Assembly: GCF_900636765.1 (NCBI RefSeq)
Contig: NZ_LR134313.1
Span: 1,612,001-1,676,000 of the forward strand
DNA from: Neisseria canis
GTDB taxonomy: Bacteria > Pseudomonadota > Gammaproteobacteria > Burkholderiales > Neisseriaceae
Direction of reading: 5' to 3'
Length of the DNA: 64,000 nt
The notes beneath the pieces are model-generated. The model saw only the letters and a program-made list of their open reading frames with translations, made no database searches and was not told where the DNA came from. Positions 20,341 through 29,213 of the stretch are shown in pieces. The stretch's first letter is position 1. Every line of letters begins with the position of its first letter. A program made the translations under genes and the position numbers.

Positions 20341-21804
20341 ATGCAAAACCGTAAAATTCTACCCATTATCCATGTGTTGTCGAAACTCGGCGTGTTTTAC
20401 TCGCTGATTTTGATGATACCTACGCTGTTTTCCTATTTTTATGTGGACGGCACTTTCTCCGCTTTCGCCAAAACCGCATTCGTTACGCTTATCGGTTCGG
20501 TGCTTGCCTGGATGGCAACGTTGAATTTCCAGCGTGAAATGCGCCCGCGCGACGGCTTCACATTGGTGGTGATGCTTTGGCTCGGATTTGCCGCCATTTC
20601 CGCCATTCCTTTTTATCTTTACCTGCCGGGCATGAGTTATAACGAAGCTTTTTTCGAAGCCATGTCCGGCCTCACCACCACCGGCGCAACCGTTATTTCC
20701 AGCTTGGATACGCTGGCGCCCACTTTGAATTTCTGGCGCCATATGCTCAATTGGCTGGGCGGGATGGGGATTATCGTGTTGGCCGTGGCGGTATTACCTA
20801 TGTTGGGCTTGGGGGGAACGCAGCTTTTTAAGGCCGAGATTCCGGGTATTGATAAAGACAATAAAATGGCGCCGCGTATTTCGCAAGTGGCGAAAAAATT
20901 GTGGATTTCCTATTCGGTGATTACCGTTTCCGCTTTTTTTGCATTGCGCTGGGCAGGTATGAGCTGGTTTGACGCGTTGTGCCATGCATTGTCTGCCACG
21001 TCGTTGGGCGGGTTTTCCACTCACGACAACAGCATCGGCTATTTTAATTCGGTCGCTATCGAAACCGTGTTGATCGTGGTAACGATTTTAGGCGGCATTA
21101 ATTTCGCCTGCCATTTTGCCATGGTGCGCGAGCGTTCGCTCAAGAGTTATTGGAATAACCAAGAAAGCCGCGTTATGTTGGTGTTGTTGGCAGGAAGCAT
21201 CGTCGCATCAAGCTTTTATTTGTGGTACAAAAATTATTATACGAGCTTTGAAGAAGCATTCCGTTTCGTTAGTTTTAACTTTGTTTCCATCGGCTTGGCC
21301 AACGGTTATGCCAATTATGATTTTGCCAAATGGCCGCTGATTGTATCGCTTTGGATGTTTTTCCTATCCAATATTCTGGCCAACACCGGCTCTATGGGCG
21401 GCGGCGTGAAGATGGCGCGCGTGGTTGCCTTGGCGAAATTCAGCCTGCGTGAAATGCTGCTGCTGCTGCATCCGAACGCCGTGCGCACGGTAAAAGTGAA
21501 CAAACGCCTGATTTCCGAGCGAACGGCGCTGGCGGTGATGGCGTTTATCTTTGTTTATTTTATGACGGTGATTTTTTTCACGTTTGCGCAAATGATTGCC
21601 GGATTGGACTTTATCACTGCTTTTACTGCAACCATTGCCTGCATTACCAACGCCGGCCCGGGTTTGGGCAGCGTGGGCCCCGCGCATAATTATGCGGATT
21701 TAACCGTGTTGCAGAAATGGCTGTGCTGTATTGTGATGCTGCTCGGGCGCTTGGAAATTTTTACCGTATTTATTCTGTTTACACCGGCTTACTGGAAAAA
21801 ATAA
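20341..21804 (+). CDS. trkH: Trk potassium channel subunit TrkH
   Basis: Polytopic inner-membrane K+ translocating subunit of 487 residues, the usual length. The four M1-P-M2-type repeats are recognisable by their selectivity-filter segments: SGLTTTGATV (first, about residue 110), SATSLGGFSTHD (second, about 220), ANTGSMGGGVK (third) and CITNAGPGLGSVGP (fourth). It partners TrkA encoded directly upstream. No RBS of good quality is seen before the ATG (CACACCAACCACC), so expression may be low. Confidence 0.95.
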   Translation: MQNRKILPIIHVLSKLGVFYSLILMIPTLFSYFYVDGTFSAFAKTAFVTLIGSVLAWMATLNFQREMRPRDGFTLVVMLWLGFAAISAIPFYLYLPGMSYNEAFFEAMSGLTTTGATVISSLDTLAPTLNFWRHMLNWLGGMGIIVLAVAVLPMLGLGGTQLFKAEIPGIDKDNKMAPRISQVAKKLWISYSVITVSAFFALRWAGMSWFDALCHALSATSLGGFSTHDNSIGYFNSVAIETVLIVVTILGGINFACHFAMVRERSLKSYWNNQESRVMLVLLAGSIVASSFYLWYKNYYTSFEEAFRFVSFNFVSIGLANGYANYDFAKWPLIVSLWMFFLSNILANTGSMGGGVKMARVVALAKFSLREMLLLLHPNAVRTVKVNKRLISERTALAVMAFIFVYFMTVIFFTFAQMIAGLDFITAFTATIACITNAGPGLGSVGPAHNYADLTVLQKWLCCIVMLLGRLEIFTVFILFTPAYWKK

Positions 21805-21844
21805 ATCAATATAATTATAACAATAAAAGTATTAAATGAAAATT

Positions 21845-21910
21845 TAGTTTCTAAAGTTACTCTTACTTTTGTAATATATGAAAATGTATTACAAAGTTAG
21901 TTCGAAACTA
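21845..21910 (+). promoter_or_regulatory. Long structured leader before a small secreted-protein gene
   Basis: Nested inverted repeats: outer TAGTTTC with GAAACTA, and inner TTTGTAATA with TATTACAAA around TATGAAAATG. The structure ends eleven bases before the start codon and just before its AGGAGA site, so folding could control translation or supply a terminator-like stem. Confidence 0.5.
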
Positions 21911-21920
21911 GGAGAAAATT

Positions 21921-22130
21921 ATGAAGAAGTTTTTATTAGCAACTTTAGCTTTGGGTTGTTTTACAAGTGCTTTAGCCAATTCTTCTTTAGGATTTGGGTT
22001 TGAACAAATTGATGTTCTAACTCAGACAAATCTATCGGGTATCAACACATTCTTGGGAGGACTTTGGGATTTTATCCGCGATCTTTTCCGAAGCACTTGT
22101 CATTTGACTGATACTTGCGGAAGTATTTAA
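21921..22130 (+). CDS. Small secreted protein of unknown function
   Basis: The 69-residue protein is not recognised. A clear signal peptide (MKKFLLATLALGCFTSALA, cleavage after residue 19) leaves a 50-residue mature chain with an amphipathic, glycine-rich segment (GINTFLGGLWDFIRDLF) and two cysteines near the end (STCHLTDTCGSI) that could form a small disulfide loop. A strong AGGAGAAAA ribosome site precedes the ATG. It is AT-richer than trkH and flanked by hairpins on both sides. A secreted peptide, bacteriocin-like or surface-active, is possible but unproven. Confidence 0.65.
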   Translation: MKKFLLATLALGCFTSALANSSLGFGFEQIDVLTQTNLSGINTFLGGLWDFIRDLFRSTCHLTDTCGSI

Positions 22131-22159
22131 GGAAAAATTTGTTCTCTTTGTTTATATAT

Positions 22160-22178
22160 AATAACTTTTTAAGTTATT
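22160..22178 (+). other. Hairpin downstream of the small secreted-protein gene
   Basis: AATAACTT-TTT-AAGTTATT is a perfect eight-bp stem thirty bases past the stop codon. AT-only pairs and only TTGATTT after it make it a weak terminator. Confidence 0.4.
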
Positions 22179-22198
22179 TGATTTATAGATAATCTGAC

Positions 22199-22243
22199 TG
22201 CAGTAGAGGCCTGTCTGAAATTTTCAGACAGGCCTCTACTGCA
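22199..22243. terminator. Long perfect DUS-pair hairpin
   Basis: Twenty-two-base perfect arms (TGCAGTAGAGGCCTGTCTGA plus AA, and the complement) around one T. It is the longest DUS hairpin in the window, placed between the secreted-protein gene and the convergent marC. DUS reads GGCCTGTCTGAA, missing the leading T. Confidence 0.8.
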
Positions 22244-22288
22244 TGTCTTGTGATACATGTAAATAAAGATTTTTTCGAATCCTAAATC

Positions 22289-22948
22289 TTATCCGGCAAG
22301 TTGGGGAAACAAGCCTTTCAAGCCTGCCACCACAATTTCCACAGACACAGCGGCCAGCAGCATGCCCATGATGCGGTTGAGGATGGTCAAACCGGTTTCT
22401 CCCAGCAGATTGCTGATTTTGCTGGCGGCCAGCAGGGTAATGAAACAGATGCTGCTGATAATCGCGCCGGCCGCAACAATAAACAAGGTATCGTTCAGGC
22501 TTTTTGCTGCCGAAGCGTAAATAACCACGGTAGAGATGCCGCCGGGGCCGATCATCATGGGGATGGCCAGCGGCACCACGGCAACCGAGGCGGCGCTTTG
22601 GGTAGGATGCTTGGGTTTAACGGTAATTTCATTACTTTCTTCTACACCGATTTCCGGTTTCGCCGGATTGCTGCCGGCGCTCATCATAGATATGGCGATT
22701 AAAAAAACCAAAAGCCCGCCGCCCACTTGGAAGGCTCCTGTACTGATGCCGAAAAGACGCAGAATCCAGTTGCCTGAAAAAGCGAACACCGCAATCACGA
22801 TAAACACGCTCAGTGAGGCAATTTGCGCCACTTTTTTCCGTTCGCGCGTGTTGTTGTTGCGGGTGAGGTCGAGAAAAATCGCCAGTGCGCTGAACGGGTT
22901 AATCAAAACCATAAAGGCGAGTATGAGTTTGCCGATTTCCATGCCCAT
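22289..22948 (-). CDS. MarC family inner-membrane protein
   Basis: A 219-residue polytopic protein of about six helices. It begins MGMEIGKLILAFMVLINPFSALAIFLDLT, in which the NPF motif is typical of the MarC/YhgN family. A repeat of the motif type appears as PLAIPMMIGPGGISTVVIYA. The substrate is unknown; the old link to multiple antibiotic resistance has not held up. Its start lies two bases past the rodA stop, so it is the distal gene of the mreB-rodA operon. Confidence 0.88.
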   Translation of the reverse strand: MGMEIGKLILAFMVLINPFSALAIFLDLTRNNNTRERKKVAQIASLSVFIVIAVFAFSGNWILRLFGISTGAFQVGGGLLVFLIAISMMSAGSNPAKPEIGVEESNEITVKPKHPTQSAASVAVVPLAIPMMIGPGGISTVVIYASAAKSLNDTLFIVAAGAIISSICFITLLAASKISNLLGETGLTILNRIMGMLLAAVSVEIVVAGLKGLFPQLAG

Positions 22949-22950
22949 TT

Positions 22951-24132
22951 TTAATGTTTCCTAAATAAATCCTTGTTGGGTTCTGTTTGGGTTTGAGCCT
23001 GATCTTTGCGTTCTTTTGAAATGCCCATCAGAATCGCAAGGATCACCATAACGGAGAGTGTGGCGGTGCCGCCGTAGCTTACCAGCGGCAAGGGTACGCC
23101 CACTACGGGCAGAATGCCGCTGACCATGCCCATGTTGACAAAGGCATAGCAGAAAAAAGTCATGGTTAATGCGGCTGCCAGGGTGCGGCTGTAAAGCGAA
23201 TCTGCCTGCGCGGCAATATACAGCCCGCGGCCGAGTATCAAAAGATAAACCAAAAGCAGCAGCAGATTGCCTATCAGGCCGAATTCTTCACCGTAGGCGG
23301 CGAAAATAAAGTCGGTGGTGGCTTCGGGGATATAGTCCAAATGGGTTTGCGAACCGTTGAGCCAGCCTTTGCCCCAAATGCCGCCTGAGCCTATGGCAAT
23401 CATAGACTGCAAAATGTGGTAGCCAGCACCGAGCGGATCTTTGGTGGGATCGAGCAGCGTGAGGATGCGGGTTCGCTGGTAATCGTGCAAGCCGTAATTC
23501 CAGATAAGGGGCAAGGAGGCGGCGAAGCCGATTATGGCGATTAAGATGATTTTCCACGGCAGGCCGGCAAAGAAAATCACAAACAGCCCCGATGCCATGA
23601 TTAATACGGCGGTGCCTAAGTCCGGCTGTTTGAGAATCAGCACAACGGGCACGGCGGTGATTACGGTAGCTATCACATAATGAAACCATTGCAGTTTGTT
23701 TTCATAGCGCTGTAAAAACCATGCAATAGTCATAGGTAGGCCGATTTTCATGATTTCCGAGGGCTGTATGCGGGTAAAACCTAAATCCAGCCAACGGGTG
23801 GAGCCGTTTACGGTTACGCCGAACAATTCTACTCCGACCAACATCAACACCCCCGCTATATAAACCGGCAAAGCGAGCTTAGACAGGGTTTTGGGTTGCT
23901 GCCAGGCAATGAACCAAAGCAGAATAAACCCGATTACGGTATGCAATGTTTTGTTTTCAAGCTGGCCGAAAGTTTGCCCGTCAGCAGAATAAAGCAAAAA
24001 CATGCTCATAATATAAATGGCCAACATGGCATAGAGCAGCCAGCTGTCGAGCGGCTGCCAAACGATGTGTAAAACTTTTTGCAGCTTGGTTTGCCATTTT
24101 TCGGGAGGATGGGTTTTGTTCGGTGTGTTCAT
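22951..24132 (-). CDS. rodA: Rod-shape SEDS glycosyltransferase RodA
   Basis: Peptidoglycan polymerase of the SEDS family that works with PBP2 in the elongasome. From ATG 24132 it has 393 residues and about ten TM helices. Signature parts are WLDLGFTRIQPSEIMKIGL, the conserved aspartate-bearing loop LKQPDLGTAV, and the C-terminal GILPVVGVPLPLVSYGGTA. The longer frame upstream overlaps mrdA and is not coding; ATG at 24132 overlaps the mrdA stop by four bases. In cocci such as Neisseria these genes are often lost, so their presence suggests a rod-shaped or rod-derived cell. Confidence 0.96.
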   Translation of the reverse strand: MNTPNKTHPPEKWQTKLQKVLHIVWQPLDSWLLYAMLAIYIMSMFLLYSADGQTFGQLENKTLHTVIGFILLWFIAWQQPKTLSKLALPVYIAGVLMLVGVELFGVTVNGSTRWLDLGFTRIQPSEIMKIGLPMTIAWFLQRYENKLQWFHYVIATVITAVPVVLILKQPDLGTAVLIMASGLFVIFFAGLPWKIILIAIIGFAASLPLIWNYGLHDYQRTRILTLLDPTKDPLGAGYHILQSMIAIGSGGIWGKGWLNGSQTHLDYIPEATTDFIFAAYGEEFGLIGNLLLLLVYLLILGRGLYIAAQADSLYSRTLAAALTMTFFCYAFVNMGMVSGILPVVGVPLPLVSYGGTATLSVMVILAILMGISKERKDQAQTQTEPNKDLFRKH

Positions 24133-26168
24133 GGTAACGGTGCTCCCGAATGGTTTCGCGGCGGAATGCCTGTCTGAAAGCCGGGCAGGGGGGCGAGTGG
24201 TGCGGTTGCTGTTCGGCCGTTTGGTGCCGATGCGGTTATTGCCGGCGGCGGAGTTTGATTTGCCGCTGCCTGACCGGTTGGGTTGCCCAGCCCGTTGAGG
24301 TTCAACAGGTAATAATCCATTATCTGGCGCACCAACGGTGCGGCGTATGCGCCCCAGCCGCCGTTTTCCAGAATCAGAGCGACAGCGATTTTTGGGTCGT
24401 CCACCGGTGCAAACCCGATAAACCAAGCATGGTCGCGGTGTTGTTCGCGCAAGGCCGCCGCATTGTAGCGCGCCCCTTGTTTGATCTGTACAACTTGCGC
24501 CGTACCGGTTTTACCTGCGAGCGGATAAGGCGCGCCGCCGATACGCCAAGCCGTGCCGCCCGGGCGTGTTACTTTTTGCATGGCGTGTTTTACATATTCG
24601 AAATTTTCCTGCTTAAACGGAATTTCCCTGCTGGCTTCAGGCTCGATCACAATTTTTTCTTTTTTGCCGTAATCCAGAATTTCTTTAACCAAATGGGGGC
24701 GGAATACTTTGCCTTTGTTCGCTAAAGAGGCGGTTGCGTGCGCCAATTGCAGCGGCGTGTACGCGTTGTAGCCTTGTCCGATGCTGACCGACACCATTTC
24801 TCCGGGCTTCCATTTGCGCTCGGCGGCAGGCAGCTTGGCAAAGCGTTTTTCTTTCCATTCGGGAGAGGGGAGGATGCCGCGGTATTCGTTTGGGATGTCG
24901 ATGCCGGTTTGCTGGCCGAAACCGAATTCTGCCAAGTATTTGCCTAATTTTTCAATGCCCGCTTCATAACCCAGTCGGTAGAAAAAAGTGTCGGATGAAA
25001 CTTGGATGGCCTTGCTTAGATTGGCAGAACCATGCCCTCTGCGCACGGAATCGCGGAACACATGGCGGCTGCCCGGAATACTCCACGCTCCGGGCGCGGG
25101 GATGACGGTTGTTTGCGTGATTTTTCCGCTTTCAAGCAAAGCCATGCCCATAAAGGGCTTGAAGGTCGAACCCGGGGGATAGAGGCCTTGTGTAACCCGG
25201 TTTAGCAGCGGGCGTTGCCAGTCTTCATTCAATGCTTTCCATGTGGTTGAATCGATGCCGTCGATAAACAGGTTGGGATCGAAAGAAGGTTTGGATACGA
25301 AAGCCAACACGCCGCCGGTTTGCGGGTCGATGGCAACGGCAGCGCCACGCCTGTCTGAAAAAATGCGGTCAACTTCTTGCTGCAAGCGGATATCCATGGC
25401 CAGTTTGAGGGTGAGGCCGTTTTTAGGTTCCTCATTGTTTAAAACGCGCATGATATTGCCGTGGGCATCTTTTTCTACACGTTGGTAACCGGGCGCACCG
25501 TGAAGCTGGTTTTCATAATAATTTTCCAGGCCTGTTTTGCCGATGTGCGTGCTGCCTCGATAAAGTGCGCGGCGGTTGTTTTCATTGAGCTTTTCCTGGT
25601 CGCGGTCGCTGATGCGGCCGATGTAGCCCAAGAAATGGGCGGTGAGCGCGCCGTAAGGATATTCGCGGAATGTACGGGTATTGATTTCCACTCCTTGAAA
25701 CTGTGAAAGGTGTGGGGCCAGGCGCGAAGCTTCATCTACGGATAATCTAAGCTTGAGCGGCACTTTTTCATACGAACGGAATTCGGAGCGGAATTTCTTG
25801 AAGCGGGTTAAATCGGCTTCGGTAATATCAACATAGGATTTCAGCGCTTCGATAGTGGCATCAATGTGTTTGTTGCCAATGGTTTTGGGACTGAGTTCCA
25901 GAGAAAATACAGGATAATTGCGTGCCAAAACCACACCGTTGGCATCGACGATTTCGCCGCGTACGGGCGGTGTGGGAATCAGGGAAATACGGTTTGAAGC
26001 CGCTTGAACGGAATATTCCGCATATTTGAATACCTGAAGGTAAACGAAATTGGCCGCCAGTATGCAAAATGAAAGAACAATAACGCAGAAAGCAACCACC
26101 AGGCGGCGGTTGAAATCTTTGTTGGGCGCGCGTGTTTCAGCCGCTTTTGAAGTATCTGTTTCTTTCAT
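24129..26168 (-). CDS. mrdA: Penicillin-binding protein 2 (class B transpeptidase)
   Basis: Elongasome transpeptidase of 679 residues: one TM helix (about 24-46), a pedestal domain (TPPVRGEIVDANG at about 66-78), and the transpeptidase domain with the catalytic serine at 334 (SxxK as STFK), SSD at 391-393 and KTG at 553-555. The C-terminus is a proline/alanine-rich tail of about 60 residues. It overlaps mreD by four bases upstream and rodA by four downstream, so the cluster is translationally linked. A wadDUS lies inside the gene near 25343. Beta-lactam target by family. Confidence 0.96.
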   Translation of the reverse strand: MKETDTSKAAETRAPNKDFNRRLVVAFCVIVLSFCILAANFVYLQVFKYAEYSVQAASNRISLIPTPPVRGEIVDANGVVLARNYPVFSLELSPKTIGNKHIDATIEALKSYVDITEADLTRFKKFRSEFRSYEKVPLKLRLSVDEASRLAPHLSQFQGVEINTRTFREYPYGALTAHFLGYIGRISDRDQEKLNENNRRALYRGSTHIGKTGLENYYENQLHGAPGYQRVEKDAHGNIMRVLNNEEPKNGLTLKLAMDIRLQQEVDRIFSDRRGAAVAIDPQTGGVLAFVSKPSFDPNLFIDGIDSTTWKALNEDWQRPLLNRVTQGLYPPGSTFKPFMGMALLESGKITQTTVIPAPGAWSIPGSRHVFRDSVRRGHGSANLSKAIQVSSDTFFYRLGYEAGIEKLGKYLAEFGFGQQTGIDIPNEYRGILPSPEWKEKRFAKLPAAERKWKPGEMVSVSIGQGYNAYTPLQLAHATASLANKGKVFRPHLVKEILDYGKKEKIVIEPEASREIPFKQENFEYVKHAMQKVTRPGGTAWRIGGAPYPLAGKTGTAQVVQIKQGARYNAAALREQHRDHAWFIGFAPVDDPKIAVALILENGGWGAYAAPLVRQIMDYYLLNLNGLGNPTGQAAANQTPPPAITASAPNGRTATAPLAPLPGFQTGIPPRNHSGAPLP

Positions 26169-26662
26169 TTCATGAAGCGGTTAAAGAAATATTTCAAAAC
26201 TTTGTCTATTAAAGGCCAAAGCAGCATGCCGCTCAATGGCGCAAGCATGCTTTCAAGATGAACCAATTGCCGCTGGCCCACCGCGTGGATAAACAATAAT
26301 ACGGCTTGGATAAGCAGCAAAATGACCAACACGCCGATAAGCTGGCGTGCCGGTGTTTTGAGCCTGCTTATAAAGCCGGGCAGTTGAAGCAAAAAAATGC
26401 CTGTAACATAAGCCAGAGCGTGTTGTCCCAATGGTGTTGCGGTGCCCGCATCAACGGCCAGCCCTACCAAAAAGGCGGTAATTAATCCGAATGTTTGGGG
26501 GCGGTAAAAAGCAAGAAAAATCAACACTAAAGCGCTGAATTTCGGCAACCAGAAAAAAGTATCGGCCGGAAGCGGTATGAAATCCAGCAGTAATGCGCCT
26601 GCAAGTGCTACGGCAACAGGGATTGCGGGCAGGTGGGAGGGAGACTGGCTGAAATTTTTCAT
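26165..26662 (-). CDS. mreD: Rod-shape-determining protein MreD
   Basis: Hydrophobic 165-residue inner-membrane protein with about five helices. MreD sequences are poorly conserved, but this one has the conserved early leucine/proline segment (LLDFIPLPADTFFWLPKFSAL) and GLAVDAGTATPLGQHALAY in the middle. It sits in the standard mreB-C-D order, overlapping mreC by four bases and mrdA by four. It links MreC to the rest of the elongasome. Confidence 0.9.
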   Translation of the reverse strand: MKNFSQSPSHLPAIPVAVALAGALLLDFIPLPADTFFWLPKFSALVLIFLAFYRPQTFGLITAFLVGLAVDAGTATPLGQHALAYVTGIFLLQLPGFISRLKTPARQLIGVLVILLLIQAVLLFIHAVGQRQLVHLESMLAPLSGMLLWPLIDKVLKYFFNRFMK

Positions 26663-27525
26663 GGCTGGTCGGTTACGGCGGAAGAAGCGGCAGCAGATGT
26701 CGGTTTTTGGGATAACACCAAAAGATATTTGCTGGATTGCAAAGCAGAAGATGTTTCGAGCTTGGTTTGGTAGTAAGGCGTCCCGGAAGCTTTGGACGCT
26801 TCTTTTACACGGGCTACCGGAATGCCGCCCGGATAAACGCTGTCGATGCCCGAAGTGAGTAAAACATCGCCAACCTGTAAATCGGCATCGGTAGGAAAAT
26901 AGCGCAGCGATACATGGTTGCCGTTGCCAAAAGTCAGACTGCGAACACCTGTGCGCGCCACAGCTACCGGTACAATCAGTTCATTCGCGGATATCAAACG
27001 TAAATCTGCGCTGTAACGGCGCGCTTGCGTGATTTGCCCAACCAAACCGTTGCGGTCTATCACGGCATCGCCTACGCGGATGCCGCTTTCGCTGCCTTTG
27101 TCGATGACCAGTAAATCGGAAAACGGATTGCTGCCGTTTGACACTACTTCGGCAGCAACCGAGTCGGTAAAATTCAGCTGCTTCAAATGTAAAACGTTTT
27201 TTAATTCGTTTAATTCTTTTTCTAAGGCCTGATTTTTGTGGGAAGCTGCCTGCAATTTGATATTTTCTGTTTGCAAAGCCTGATTTTGGCTTTTTAATTC
27301 GGTTTGGGAGCGGGCAAGAAGGCTGATGTGTTCATATAGTTCAACCGGTTTGGCGGCAATCCATTGTAAAGGGAAAGTGAAAGATGCGGCAATGCTGCGC
27401 ACATGCTGCACTGCTTCAAACTTTTGATCCAGCATTAAAAGCGCGATGCTGGTCAGGCAGAGCGTGAAAAACTTGCCTATGGGCACGCGCTTGGGGCGGT
27501 CGAAGCTGAAAGACGGTTTAACCAT
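26659..27525 (-). CDS. mreC: Rod-shape-determining protein MreC
   Basis: Bitopic scaffold of the elongasome: short cytosolic tail, TM helix at about 20-38, a coiled coil (about 70-115, ELKSQNQALQTENIKLQAAS), and the two beta domains with SNPFSDLLVIDKGSESGIRVGD-type sequence. ATG 27525 gives 288 residues beginning MVKPSFSFDRPKR. An upstream TTG at 27549 would add eight residues; neither has a clear ribosome site. It follows mreB after 30 to 33 bases. Confidence 0.92.
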   Translation of the reverse strand: MVKPSFSFDRPKRVPIGKFFTLCLTSIALLMLDQKFEAVQHVRSIAASFTFPLQWIAAKPVELYEHISLLARSQTELKSQNQALQTENIKLQAASHKNQALEKELNELKNVLHLKQLNFTDSVAAEVVSNGSNPFSDLLVIDKGSESGIRVGDAVIDRNGLVGQITQARRYSADLRLISANELIVPVAVARTGVRSLTFGNGNHVSLRYFPTDADLQVGDVLLTSGIDSVYPGGIPVARVKEASKASGTPYYQTKLETSSALQSSKYLLVLSQKPTSAAASSAVTDQP

Positions 27526-27558
27526 GATATACAGCAGAGTTGGAATCAAAAATTTTTA

Positions 27559-28587
27559 TTAATTCGTTTGCGACAAAATCGGGTGTTGGGTTCCGATTAA
27601 ATCCAATGCGTAGCCGGTTCCCCGTGCCACGCAGCATAAGGGGTTTTCCGCAATAATTACCGGCAGGCCGGTGGCTTCCGACAATAAACGGTCCATATTG
27701 CCTAAAAGTGCGCCGCCGCCGGCCAGCACCAACCCGCGGCCGATAATATCCGACGCAAGTTCCGGCGGGGTAAGCTCCAAAGAGGTAATAATGGCTTGAA
27801 TGATTCTGTTGAGCGGATCTTTGAGCGCTTCAAATACTTCATTGGAATTGATTGAAAATGTGCGTGGCGTGCCTTTGGAAATGCTGCGCCCGGTAATAAT
27901 CATGCTTTCCACATTTTCAACAGGATAGGCGGTTCCGATGGTTTGTTTGATGTTTTCCGCAGTGGCATCGCCGATAATGACTCCGAATTCGCGGCGGGCA
28001 TAGAGAATGATGGCTTCGTCAAAAGCGTTGCCGGCAGTACGGATTGAATTGGCGTAAACCACTTCGTTCATAGCCAAAATGCCGATTTCGGTTGTGCCGC
28101 CGCCGATATCGACAATCATGCAGCCGGCTGCTTCGTTTACAGGCAGGCCTGCGCCCAAAGCAGCGGCCATTGGTTCTTCAATCAGGAAAACATCCGATGC
28201 GCCGGCGGCTTTGGCTGACTCGGCGATGGTTTTGCGTTCTACTTGTGTGGCTCCGTAAGGTACGCAAATGATAACGCGGGAAGGGCGGCCTTCCGTGGCT
28301 TTGCGGATGAAGTGTTTAAGCATTTTGCCGGTAAGCTCGAAGTCGGCAATCACGCCGTCTTTCATCGGGCGTACCACGCGGATAGAAGCGGGCGTGCGGC
28401 CCAGCATTTTCTTTGCTTCGGTGCCGATGGCAATAGTAGATTCTTGGTGATGCTCGTCTTCCTGAACCGCGATAATGGAAGGTTCGTTGAGTATCACACC
28501 TTTGTTTTTGGCGTAGATAAGCGTATTGGCCGTACCCAGATCGATAGCCAGGTCATGGGACAAAAAACGGTTGAAAAAGCCAAACAT
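27559..28587 (-). CDS. mreB: Actin-like rod-shape protein MreB
   Basis: Bacterial actin that organises cell-wall elongation beneath the inner membrane. The 342-residue product starts [22 protein letters not shown], in which the first helix is the membrane-binding amphipathic segment and DLGTANT the phosphate-1 loop. Phosphate-2 ([11 protein letters not shown]) and the adenosine motif (VLAGGGALL) are intact. First gene of the operon mreB-mreC-mreD-mrdA-rodA-marC; the promoter must lie in the 28588-28828 gap shared with gatC. Confidence 0.97.
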   Translation of the reverse strand: MFGFFNRFLSHDLAIDLGTANTLIYAKNKGVILNEPSIIAVQEDEHHQESTIAIGTEAKKMLGRTPASIRVVRPMKDGVIADFELTGKMLKHFIRKATEGRPSRVIICVPYGATQVERKTIAESAKAAGASDVFLIEEPMAAALGAGLPVNEAAGCMIVDIGGGTTEIGILAMNEVVYANSIRTAGNAFDEAIILYARREFGVIIGDATAENIKQTIGTAYPVENVESMIITGRSISKGTPRTFSINSNEVFEALKDPLNRIIQAIITSLELTPPELASDIIGRGLVLAGGGALLGNMDRLLSEATGLPVIIAENPLCCVARGTGYALDLIGTQHPILSQTN

Positions 28588-28828
28588 GAAAAGCCTTTTT
28601 ACTGTCTTGGTTATATGTTGGTAACATGATAAGGCATGGCGTTTTTGCAGGTTTTATCGTGTAATGCCTGTCTGAAAAACACCATGCCGGGCAACTGGTT
28701 TTCGTTTATAATTTGCAATTCGCGCGCCTGACTGATTCAGAACACCGCGGTTAAGCGTATTATTTATGCTGAATAATACCTTACTGAAGATAATTTTGCT
28801 AATTATTATTTTTAAGGATTTACTTTAA
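28588..28828. promoter_or_regulatory. Divergent promoter region mreB / gatC
   Basis: A 241-base gap with a lone wadDUS (about 28663-28675), a -10-like TATAAT in TTCGTTTATAATTTGC pointing toward gatC, and a dyad GTATTATT-N7-AATAATAC at 28757-28779. AAGGA seven to eleven bases before gatC is its ribosome site. Confidence 0.5.
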
Positions 28829-29119
28829 ATGGCCTTGACATTAGCTGATGTGGAAAAAATAGCCAAACTTTCACGCCTAAGCCTCACAGAAGAAGAAAAA
28901 GCGCAAAATCTGCAAGAATTAAACGATATTTTTGCCATGGTTGAAAAAATGCAAACTGTTGACACTGAAGGCGTAGAACCAATGGCTCATCCTCACGAAG
29001 TGGCTTTGCGCCTGCGCGAAGATGCGGTTACCGAAACTGATCACGCAGCAGAGTATCAGGCCGTTGCCCCGGAAGTGCGCAACCGCTTGTATATCGTGCC
29101 GCAAGTGATTGAAGAATAA
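28829..29119 (+). CDS. gatC: Asp/Glu-tRNA amidotransferase subunit C
   Basis: Ninety-six-residue linker subunit wrapping between GatA and GatB in the enzyme that converts misacylated Glu-tRNA-Gln and Asp-tRNA-Asn. It shows VEKIAKLSRLSLTEEEK at the start and the VEPMAHPHEVALRLREDAV motif in the middle. gatA follows after 94 bases, most of which is a DUS hairpin, so the two may be partly uncoupled. Confidence 0.96.
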   Translation: MALTLADVEKIAKLSRLSLTEEEKAQNLQELNDIFAMVEKMQTVDTEGVEPMAHPHEVALRLREDAVTETDHAAEYQAVAPEVRNRLYIVPQVIEE

Positions 29120-29133
29120 AACGGATTCAATAT

Positions 29134-29176
29134 TTTTCAGACAGGCATATTCTATTTAAGAATGCCTGTCTGAAAA
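29134..29176. terminator. DUS pair between gatC and gatA
   Basis: TTTTCAGACAGGCAT and ATGCCTGTCTGAAAA with a loop that itself pairs (ATTCT/AGAAT). The DUS copies point outward. Possible attenuation inside the gat operon. Confidence 0.65.
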
Positions 29177-29213
29177 GATTAAGCAACATCTGACACAAGA
29201 CAAGCAGATACCC

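Noticed and set aside
28757-28779. GTATTATT/AATAATAC dyad upstream of gatC as an operator
   Set aside because: AT-only arms occur often by chance in this AT-rich gap and no regulator is linked; recorded only within the promoter-region entry.
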